Positions 1-4,492 of a stretch of 5,551 bases of DNA are shown in pieces. The DNA is from Bacteroidota bacterium. Lineage in GTDB: Bacteria; Bacteroidota; Bacteroidia; Bacteroidales; Prolixibacteraceae. The position numbers were made by a program, and so were the translations under genes. How positions within the stretch are numbered: position 1 is the stretch's first letter; each line of letters opens with the position of its first letter. The stretch covers positions 1-5,551 of the forward strand of contig JAUYEQ010000420.1 in the NCBI GenBank assembly GCA_030691295.1, in the 5' to 3' direction. The notes beneath the pieces were generated by a model. It was given only the letters and a program-made list of their open reading frames with translations, searched no databases and was not told where the DNA came from.

Positions 1-90
1 TCAAATTATTTTACACATTCTTGTCAATTATTTTTACTGATCAGGAATAATACAGAATCTTATCGTTTGAATATCTACAAGTTATCTTTC

Positions 91-106
91 TGGCATTATT
101 ATGGCA
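91..106 (+). promoter_or_regulatory. Candidate sigma-54 (-24/-12) promoter for the efflux operon
   Basis: The sequence TGGCATTATTATGGCA has GG at 92-93 and GC at 104-105, with exactly the 10-nt gap expected between the -24 GG and -12 GC of a sigma-54 promoter (consensus TGGCAC-N5-TTGC). The -24 half matches TGGCA. The -12 half reads TGGCA instead of TTGCA, one mismatch. Transcription would start near 117, leaving a leader of about 15 nt before the tolC start at 132. In Bacteroidota, ABC efflux operons of this type are often encoded next to NtrC-type response regulators (general knowledge), which suits the site. The rest of 1-131 is AT-rich and holds no gene that I can support; a perfect 8-bp palindrome, CTGATCAG, lies at 37-44, too short to assign. 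The call is by eye only. Confidence 0.45.
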
Positions 107-131
107 CAGCTTTTCGTAAAACAATTAAACA

Positions 132-1466
132 ATGAGGCAGAAAGATTTCATACTAATTTTAATTTTTGGATTTCTTACCGGAAATGCACTGGTTGCACAA
201 ACCAACTGGAACCTGAACCGGTGCATTTCCTTTGCCATCGAAAACAATTTGAGCCTGAAGAAAATGGAGATTCAGGAGAAGATGGCCACCGAAGACCTGA
301 ACCAGTCGAAACGCAACCTACTTCCGGGGGTAAGTGCTTCATCACGTGCCGGTATTAGCTTTGGCCGGTCGGTTGACCCCAATACCAACGACATTGTGAA
401 CAATGAGTTTTTCAACAATAGCTACGAAATTGGGGCTTCGCTCACACTTTTTAATGGTTTCAGAATGCTGAACCAGATTGAATATCAGAAATTCAGAAAG
501 AAAGCCAGCGAACTGAACCGGTTAAATGCCACCGACGATTTGGCTTTTGGAGTGATGAACTCGTATTTTGATGTGTTGTACCAGCAAGGAATGCTGAAAA
601 TTGCTGAAGAACAAGTTGAAACATCGCGGCTGAACCTGAAAAAGATGGAGAAACAGGTGGAATTGGGCATAAAATCGAAAACTGATTTGCTCGAAATGCG
701 CGCCAACTTTGAAACAGAAGAATTGCGTCGCATTCAGATTGAAAACAGTCTCAAAACAGCGAAACTCCAGTTGAAACAACGAATGAATCTTGCAACAGAA
801 GGTGATATGGCTTTGGAAACTGAAAATAATCCGCTACTTGCTACCGAAAAACAAAATCAGCAAAACTTATTTCAGGCTTACACGCAATGGTCACCCTATT
901 ATCAATCGTACGAAGCCCAGTTAAAAGCCAGCCGCAAATCACTTGCAATCAGTCGTTCGCAGCTTTTCCCATCTGTAAACGCTTACGGTGCTTACGGAAC
1001 AGGTTTTTATGAAACTACCAAAGACGATGGAGGGAAAACCGTCGGTTTCGGTACGCAATTGGATTATAACCGGAATCAATATTTGGGGGCATCAGTCAAC
1101 ATACCGGTTTTCAGTCGTTGGGCTGCAAGGTCGGGTATTAAAAAAGCCCGACTGGAAGTAGAAGAAGCCCAAAATACGCTGGAAGAAGAAAAACAAAAGT
1201 TGTATTTTGAAATGGCGAACAACCTAAACGATTTGGAAGCTCTGGAAAAAGAATACAACCAATACCTGAAACAACAGGAAGCCGATCAGCAGGCATTTCA
1301 GGCAGCAGAAAAAAAGTTTGAGCAAGGACTGGTGAATGTGGTCGATTTTTACATTGCCAAAAACCGGTTGACCAATTCGGGAAGTCAGGTTTTGAAAGCC
1401 CGGCTTCAATGGGAAATTAAAAGGAAAGTGCTTGATTTTTATATGGGGAAAAGGTTTTGGGAGTGA
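132..1466 (+). CDS. TolC-family outer-membrane efflux channel
   Basis: This 444-residue protein should form the outer-membrane and periplasmic exit duct of a tripartite efflux pump, working as a trimer. The N-terminus (residues 1-22: charged MRQK, a hydrophobic run, then LVA before Q23) is a Sec signal peptide with probable cleavage after A22. There is no lipobox cysteine. The mature protein shows the two repeated OEP halves of the TolC fold, about residues 25-215 and 235-430. Each half has long amphipathic, Glu/Lys/Gln-rich helices broken by beta-strand segments; the first strand region contains ASLTLFNGFR and the second contains GASVNIPVFS, both in the usual place after a Tyr/Asn-rich stretch. 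Length is normal for the family. The start at 132 is chosen because it gives the signal peptide directly. It is the first gene of the apparent operon and is followed 95 nt later by the adaptor gene, with a heptamer array starting 3 nt after its stop. Family assignment is firm; the substrate is unknown. Confidence 0.93.
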   Translation: MRQKDFILILIFGFLTGNALVAQTNWNLNRCISFAIENNLSLKKMEIQEKMATEDLNQSKRNLLPGVSASSRAGISFGRSVDPNTNDIVNNEFFNNSYEIGASLTLFNGFRMLNQIEYQKFRKKASELNRLNATDDLAFGVMNSYFDVLYQQGMLKIAEEQVETSRLNLKKMEKQVELGIKSKTDLLEMRANFETEELRRIQIENSLKTAKLQLKQRMNLATEGDMALETENNPLLATEKQNQQNLFQAYTQWSPYYQSYEAQLKASRKSLAISRSQLFPSVNAYGAYGTGFYETTKDDGGKTVGFGTQLDYNRNQYLGASVNIPVFSRWAARSGIKKARLEVEEAQNTLEEEKQKLYFEMANNLNDLEALEKEYNQYLKQQEADQQAFQAAEKKFEQGLVNVVDFYIAKNRLTNSGSQVLKARLQWEIKRKVLDFYMGKRFWE

Positions 1467-1468
1467 TG

Positions 1469-1524
1469 GCAGGGGGCAGAGAGCATGGAGCAGAGAGCCA
1501 TGCCCCATGCCCCACGCTCCATGC
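1469..1524 (+). repeat. Heptamer array A, G-rich arm then C-rich arm (tolC-adaptor gap)
   Basis: Starting 3 nt after the tolC stop, the + strand reads as heptamers GCAGGGG, GCAGAGA, GCATGGA, GCAGAGA and a final GC (1469-1498). The strand bias then flips: read on the - strand, 1524 back to 1497 gives GCATGGA, GCGTGGG, GCATGGG, GCATGGC. The two arms are an imperfect inverted repeat. The best stem is GCATGGAGC (1483-1491) with GCTCCATGC (1516-1524), 9 bp with a 24-nt loop. No U-tract follows, so it is not a standard terminator. The remaining spacer, 1525-1561, is AT-rich and contains TTGAAAC twice in tandem (1539-1552). The units are the same family as those around the four-helix-bundle gene. 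Confidence 0.85.
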
Positions 1525-1561
1525 GAAAATGATTGAATTTGAAACTTGAAACTATACAGTC

Positions 1562-2818
1562 ATGGGAATGGATAAAGTAATTGAAAAGAAAAAGGGCATC
1601 CGGCCCAAACACATCGTGTGGGGGCTTGGAATCCTGGTTATCGCTTTTTTGCTCTACAAAGTGGTATTTGCCGAAACCAGTTCGACCTTCCGGGCCGAAA
1701 AAGATAAGCTGACCATCAGCACAGTAGAGGATGGGCTGTTTAATGACTACATCACGGTTATTGGAAATGTAGAGCCAATCACAACCATTTTTCTTGATGC
1801 CGAAGAAGGTGGAAAAGTTGAAGAAAAGCTGATTGAAGAAGGTGAGATGGTGAAAAAAGGCGATGTAATCCTGAAACTAAGGAACAACGACCTCAACCTG
1901 AGTATCATGAACAGCGAATCGAGTATGGCTTACCAGACCAACGAGTTGCGCAACACCCAGATACAAATGGAGCAGCAGAAAATTCAGAATAAACAACAGT
2001 TGCTCCAGATTGATTATGAAATTCTGCGGCTGGCACGAAATTATGAACAGCAGAAAGCATTGTTTGACGAAGAGTTAATTGCCAAAGAAGACTTCCTGAA
2101 AGCTGAAGAAGACTATCTCCGGGCGAAGAAAAACCGCGAACTCATTTTTATGAAACTGGTTCAGGATTCCATTTTTCGCGAAAATCAGAAAATCCAAATG
2201 GATCAAAACCTTGGCAATATGCATCTTAACCTGAAAGTGGTTCAGCAACGTCGCGAAGACCTGAACGTAAAAGCGCCTGTTGACGGACAGCTCGGTTTAC
2301 TTGAGGCCGAAATTGGTGAATCAATTAGCAAAGGGCAACGGATTGGACAAATTAATATCCTCGATAATTTCAAAATCAAAGCTTTAATTGATGAACATTA
2401 CATCGACCGCGTGAAACGTGATCTTCCGGCAACTTTAGACCGCAATGGAACCAATTTTAACCTGAAAGTACGGAAAGTGTATCCTGAAGTGCGCAATGGC
2501 CAGTTTGAAATCGACCTGGTTTTCAACGGCACAACTCCCGACAATATCCGCACCGGACAAACTTACCACATCAAACTTGAACTGGGCGAATCGGGTAAAG
2601 CGGTATTGCTGGCACGCGGCGGATTCTTCCAAAGTACCGGTGGACAATGGGTTTATGTACTGAACGAAAATGAATCGGAAGCCACTAAACGGAACATTAA
2701 AATCGGCAAGCAAAATCCGCAGTATTACGAAGTACTGGAAGGCCTCAATGCCGGCGAAAAAGTCATCACCTCAGGATACGAGATGTTTGGCACAAATGAT
2801 AGGATAGTGATGAAATAG
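1562..2818 (+). CDS. HlyD/MacA-type periplasmic adaptor (membrane-fusion protein)
   Basis: This 418-residue protein should link the inner-membrane ABC permease to the TolC channel across the periplasm. A basic cytoplasmic N-terminus (about residues 5-17) leads into one transmembrane anchor (about 18-37, HIVWGLGILVIAFLLYKVVF), so it is membrane-anchored and not a lipoprotein. The first half of the lipoyl domain is at about 68-110, with EEGGKVEEKLIEEGEMVKKGD. A long Gln/Glu/Leu-rich coiled-coil hairpin spans about 112-232. The second lipoyl half starts at about 234 (LNVKAPVDGQLG, then EIGESISKGQRIG). A beta-barrel (FKIKALIDEHYIDRV onward) and a membrane-proximal domain ending in AGEKVITSGYEMF complete the protein. 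This is the normal order and length for MacA-like adaptors. An alternative start two codons downstream (1568) would change nothing important. The stop codon TAG shares its last G with the first heptamer of array B. With neighbouring tolC, ATPase and permease genes, a MacAB-TolC-like role is the best inference. Confidence 0.92.
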   Translation: MGMDKVIEKKKGIRPKHIVWGLGILVIAFLLYKVVFAETSSTFRAEKDKLTISTVEDGLFNDYITVIGNVEPITTIFLDAEEGGKVEEKLIEEGEMVKKGDVILKLRNNDLNLSIMNSESSMAYQTNELRNTQIQMEQQKIQNKQQLLQIDYEILRLARNYEQQKALFDEELIAKEDFLKAEEDYLRAKKNRELIFMKLVQDSIFRENQKIQMDQNLGNMHLNLKVVQQRREDLNVKAPVDGQLGLLEAEIGESISKGQRIGQINILDNFKIKALIDEHYIDRVKRDLPATLDRNGTNFNLKVRKVYPEVRNGQFEIDLVFNGTTPDNIRTGQTYHIKLELGESGKAVLLARGGFFQSTGGQWVYVLNENESEATKRNIKIGKQNPQYYEVLEGLNAGEKVITSGYEMFGTNDRIVMK

Positions 2819-2870
2819 CAGAGAGCATGGGGCAAAGGGCAGGGAGCAGGGAGCAGAGGCAAGCGGCAGA
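2818..2870 (+). repeat. Heptamer array B, G-rich, overlapping the adaptor stop codon
   Basis: Heptamers run from the last base of the adaptor stop codon: GCAGAGA (2818), GCATGGG (2825), GCAAAGG (2832), GCAGGGA (2839), GCAGGGA (2846). They then decay into shortened units, GCAGAG (2853) and GCAAGC (2859), and a final GGCAGAG. Positions 2829-2851 contain four runs of three or more G with loops of 4, 2 and 4 nt, a canonical G-quadruplex pattern on the + (RNA-sense) strand. GCATGGGGCAAAGGGCA at 2825-2841 recurs exactly, inverted, in each of the three 66-bp repeats on the other side of the four-helix-bundle gene. The following 2871-2934 is an AT-rich leader with no clear promoter. Confidence 0.85.
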
Positions 2871-2934
2871 GAAGCGCTGTTAAATTGAATTTTAATTCCT
2901 AACTTGATGAATATAAAACTTAAAAATTAAACTC

Positions 2935-3291
2935 ATGGCACAATTTAGATTTATGGACTTAGAAATTTGGAAAGAGGCTATCAACATGAACGATCAGCTT
3001 TTCGACCTGGCCGATGCAATGTCAGACGCTAGAAGTTATCGCGTTGCGGAGCAGTTGCGTGGTGCATCTTTGAGCATTTCAAACAACATAGCCGAAGGTT
3101 CAGGTTCATTCTCATCAAAAGACTTTGCCAACTTTCTGAATATTGCCCGAAGATCAGTTTTTGAAACTGCCAACATTTCGTTTGTAGCCTATCGAAGGAA
3201 CTTCATTGAAAAAGAGAAGTTGGATCAGATTCTAAACGATTTGGAATTATTGAGTAAGAAAATTACGAATTTCAGAAAAACACTCATTTAA
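2935..3291 (+). CDS. Four-helix-bundle protein, S23/IVS (Avd-like) family
   Basis: This 118-residue, mostly helical protein has no signal peptide or membrane segment and should be cytoplasmic. It matches the S23/IVS four-helix-bundle family: an N-terminal DLEIWKEA helix (8-15), the family hallmark QLRGASLSISNNIAEGSG (40-57, compare QLRRAaxSIPxNIAEG), KDFANFLNIARRSVFET (62-78, compare the kef-rFL-iA-gSl-E pattern), and a last helix from about 92. Length is typical. Members are best known from ORFs inside 23S rRNA intervening sequences and are structurally related to Avd, a pentameric nucleic-acid-binding accessory of diversity-generating retroelements; stand-alone members have no settled function. 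Here no rRNA and no reverse transcriptase are present. The gene interrupts the expected adaptor-ATPase order and is enclosed by heptamer arrays of opposite strand polarity, which suggests a cassette acquired together with, or acting on, those repeats (inference). The family call is firm; the role is unknown. Confidence 0.88.
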   Translation: MAQFRFMDLEIWKEAINMNDQLFDLADAMSDARSYRVAEQLRGASLSISNNIAEGSGSFSSKDFANFLNIARRSVFETANISFVAYRRNFIEKEKLDQILNDLELLSKKITNFRKTLI

Positions 3292-3293
3292 GA

Positions 3294-3359
3294 GCAAAGG
3301 GCAAGGAGCATGGGGCAAAGAGCTGAAACTCCTCATGCGCCAAGCTCCCCGCTCCCCGC
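3294..3359 (+). repeat. Heptamer array C, G-rich then C-rich arms after the four-helix gene
   Basis: Starting 3 nt after the four-helix-bundle stop, the + strand reads GCAAAGG (3294), GCAAGGA (3301), GCATGGG (3308), GCAAAGA (3315) and GC. A 7-nt spacer TGAAACT (3324-3330) follows, then a C-rich arm. Read on the - strand from 3359 this arm is GCGGGGA, GCGGGGA, GCTTGGC, GCATGAG. The G-then-C arm layout is the same as in array A. GCATGGGGCAAAGAGC (3308-3323) is complementary at 15 of 16 positions to GCCCTTTGCCCCATGC in each downstream 66-bp unit, so the transcript could fold over the gap before the ATPase gene. Confidence 0.82.
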
Positions 3360-3556
3360 AATTTTATTAACCAATAACGGCTAGTGCAAATCGCCAACCA
3401 TGCCCTTTGCCCCATGCCCCAAGCTTTTTTTTATAAACCATTGAGGCTAGTGCAAATCGCCAACCATGCCCTTTGCCCCATGCCCCAAGCTTTTTTTTAT
3501 TAACCATTGAGGCTCGTGCAAATCGCCAACCATGCCCTTTGCCCCATGCCCCAAGC
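3359..3556 (+). repeat. Three tandem copies of a 66-bp repeat upstream of the ATPase gene
   Basis: Units are about 3359-3424, 3425-3490 and 3491-3556. Copies 2 and 3 are identical at 64 of 66 positions, differing only at 3435 A versus 3501 T and 3449 A versus 3515 C. The right 44 bp of copy 1 (3381-3424) equal 3447-3490 exactly, while its left part has diverged (CCAATAACGG versus CCATTGAGG). Each unit has an AT-rich part (T8 in copies 2 and 3), a unique core GTGCAAATCGCCAACC, and a C-rich tail that reads on the - strand as GCTTGGG, GCATGGG, GCAAAGG, GCATGGT, the same heptamer family as arrays A-C. The last copy ends 12 nt before the ATPase start, so the repeat forms most of that gene's leader. 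The period is 22 codons, which keeps spurious reading frames open. Confidence 0.93.
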
Positions 3557-3568
3557 AACTTTTACAAC

Positions 3569-4267
3569 ATGATACGAACAGTAAACCTTAACAAAGTATT
3601 CCGAACGCAAGAAATTGAAACCAGTGCGTTGGACAACGTGAGCCTTCACATTCAGAAGGGCGAATTTGTAGCCATTATGGGGCCTTCGGGCTGCGGCAAG
3701 TCAACCTTGCTGAACATTATCGGGCTGCTCGACAACCCAAGTTCGGGCGAGTATTATTTCGACAATCAGGAGGTTGGCGGATTCAAAGAACGTAACCGCA
3801 CTTTACTACGCAAAGGAAACATCGGCTTCGTGTTCCAGAGTTTTAACCTGATCGACGAACTCAATGTCTATGAAAACGTGGAACTTCCGCTCATCTACCT
3901 GAAATTAAGCGCTAAAGAGCGCAAGGAGATGGTAGAGAAAGTGCTGGAACGGATGCAGATCAGTCACCGCAAAAAACACTTTCCGCAGCAATTATCCGGT
4001 GGACAACAGCAGCGTGTGGCCATTGCCCGCGCCGTAGTAGCCAACCCCAAACTGATCCTGGCCGATGAGCCAACCGGTAACCTCGATTCGAAAAACGGGT
4101 TGGAAGTGATGAACCTGCTTACAGAACTCAACCGCGAAGGAACAACCATTGTAATGGTAACCCACTCCATGCACGACTCTGAATTTGCCCACCGGGTTAT
4201 CAATCTGTTCGACGGACAAGTGATTACCGAAGAGGTGAAAAAGCAGATGGGGGAATTGCTGGTGTAG
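3569..4267 (+). CDS. ABC transporter ATPase, LolD/MacB type
   Basis: This 232-residue cytoplasmic nucleotide-binding subunit should dimerise and power the adjacent FtsX-like permease. All catalytic motifs are intact: Walker A GPSGCGKS (38-45), Q-loop FVFQSFNLI (Q90), ABC signature LSGGQ (142-146) followed by QQRVAIARA, Walker B LILADEP (162-168, catalytic E167), D-loop GNLDS (170-174) and switch histidine H199 in VTHS. Length and the NLxxxLTVxENVELPL-like stretch (93-108) are typical of the LolD/MacB/FtsE subfamily. The start at 3569 is preferred over upstream in-frame starts because the conserved domain begins at MIRTVNLNKVF; any extension would be translated from the 66-bp repeats. No clear Shine-Dalgarno is seen, only TTTTACAAC, as is common in Bacteroidota. 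The adaptor and TolC neighbours favour MacB-like efflux over lipoprotein sorting. A permease reading frame would be expected directly downstream but is 225 nt away. Confidence 0.95.
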   Translation: MIRTVNLNKVFRTQEIETSALDNVSLHIQKGEFVAIMGPSGCGKSTLLNIIGLLDNPSSGEYYFDNQEVGGFKERNRTLLRKGNIGFVFQSFNLIDELNVYENVELPLIYLKLSAKERKEMVEKVLERMQISHRKKHFPQQLSGGQQQRVAIARAVVANPKLILADEPTGNLDSKNGLEVMNLLTELNREGTTIVMVTHSMHDSEFAHRVINLFDGQVITEEVKKQMGELLV

Positions 4268-4270
4268 AAA

Positions 4271-4298
4271 GCCCCCTCTAACTCCCCCGAAGGGGGAG
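4271..4298 (+). repeat. GC-rich hairpin element just after the ATPase stop
   Basis: GCCCCCTCTAACTCCCCC followed by GAAGGGGGAG begins 4 nt after the ATPase stop codon. CTCCCCC (4282-4288) pairs with GGGGGAG (4292-4298) across a 3-nt GAA loop, a 7-bp stem. A second CCCCC block at 4272-4276 could compete for the same G-run. No U-tract follows on either strand, so a simple intrinsic terminator is unlikely. From memory, closely similar CCCCCTCTAACTCCCCC-GGGGGAG elements are dispersed widely between genes in Bacteroidota; I cannot confirm copy number here. It might stabilise the 3' end of the upstream message or reduce readthrough. Confidence 0.6.
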
Positions 4299-4313
4299 AA
4301 CATAGTCTTGAAC

Positions 4314-4329
4314 TCCCGACCTATCGGGA
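4314..4329 (+). repeat. Small inverted repeat, 6-bp stem
   Basis: TCCCGA (4314-4319) and TCGGGA (4324-4329) form a perfect 6-bp stem with a 4-nt CCTA loop, 15 nt after the preceding hairpin. AAGTTGTGATTAAG follows, with no U-tract. Function is unknown; it may be part of the same dispersed intergenic element or a separate one. Confidence 0.4.
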
Positions 4330-4380
4330 CAAGTTGTGATTAAGCTGATTAAATGGTTAATATGATTTTGAAAATTGAAA

Positions 4381-4467
4381 GAAACAAAGTCCATCATACA
4401 ATCAGATGAATCAAGGTTCGGACAATGGAAAGCAAGGAACCCGGTGGAAGCGTTGAGGTATGAATAA
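4381..4467 (+). pseudogene. Probable C-terminal remnant of an FtsX-like ABC permease
   Basis: In this frame the sequence reads ETKSIIQSDESRFG, then QWKARNPVEALRYE and a TAA stop at 4465-4467. The ending closely resembles the conserved C-terminal tail of FtsX/MacB-type permeases, which in Bacteroidota commonly finish with a WKAAxxNPVxALRYE-like sequence (E. coli MacB ends with a comparable PVDAL tail). Upstream the frame closes at a TGA (4369-4371), there is no suitable start, and no transmembrane region remains, so only about 14 recognisable residues survive. The place is right: these operons often carry two or more permease genes in a row, and the next permease starts 26 nt later. I infer that a permease gene once lay between the ATPase and the present permease and was deleted, leaving its tail. 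A chance resemblance is possible because the match is short. Confidence 0.45.
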
Positions 4468-4474
4468 ATTATAA

Positions 4475-4486
4475 ACTTTTAAAAGT
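4475..4486. promoter_or_regulatory. 12-bp perfect palindrome before the permease start
   Basis: ACTTTTAAAAGT is a perfect 12-bp palindrome ending 6 nt before the permease ATG. It could be a small operator or a weak stem near the ribosome-binding region, but AT-rich palindromes arise easily by chance. The AAGG at 4487-4490 lies only 2 nt from the ATG, too close for a good Shine-Dalgarno. Confidence 0.2.
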
Positions 4487-4492
4487 AAGGCT

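Noticed and set aside
101..358. 85-residue + strand frame overlapping the tolC start
   Set aside because: It runs out of frame through the tolC coding region, would start inside the candidate promoter, and has no recognisable domain.
2935..3291. 23S rRNA intervening sequence
   Set aside because: The protein family fits, but no rRNA sequence surrounds it; the neighbours are efflux genes.
3425..3432. T8 tracts (also 3491-3498) as intrinsic terminators
   Set aside because: The sequence just before each T-tract is C-rich and lacks a strong local stem; only long-range pairing with upstream G-rich arrays is possible, so a standard terminator is not supported.
3359..3556. CRISPR array
   Set aside because: The 66-bp units are contiguous, with no unique spacers between shorter repeats, and no cas genes are present.
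2818..3556. Complete diversity-generating retroelement
   Set aside because: No reverse transcriptase, template/variable repeat pair or variable C-type-lectin target gene is present in the window; only the Avd-like fold and the A-biased variation hint at it.
3367..3558. A 63-residue minus-strand frame with a 22-residue peptide repeat (LGAWGKGHGWRFA)
   Set aside because: It is simply the 66-bp tandem repeat read in an open frame; 66 is a multiple of three so no stop accumulates. It begins at a TTG with no start context and resembles no known protein.
3473..3568. Upstream extension of the ATPase to a TTG start at 3473
   Set aside because: The extra 32 residues are translated 66-bp repeat with no similarity to ABC ATPase N-termini; the domain starts normally at the ATG at 3569.
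4406..4456. 16-codon frame MNQGSDNGKQGTRWKR
   Set aside because: Too short and unlike any known peptide; the overlapping frame with the permease-like tail explains the region better.
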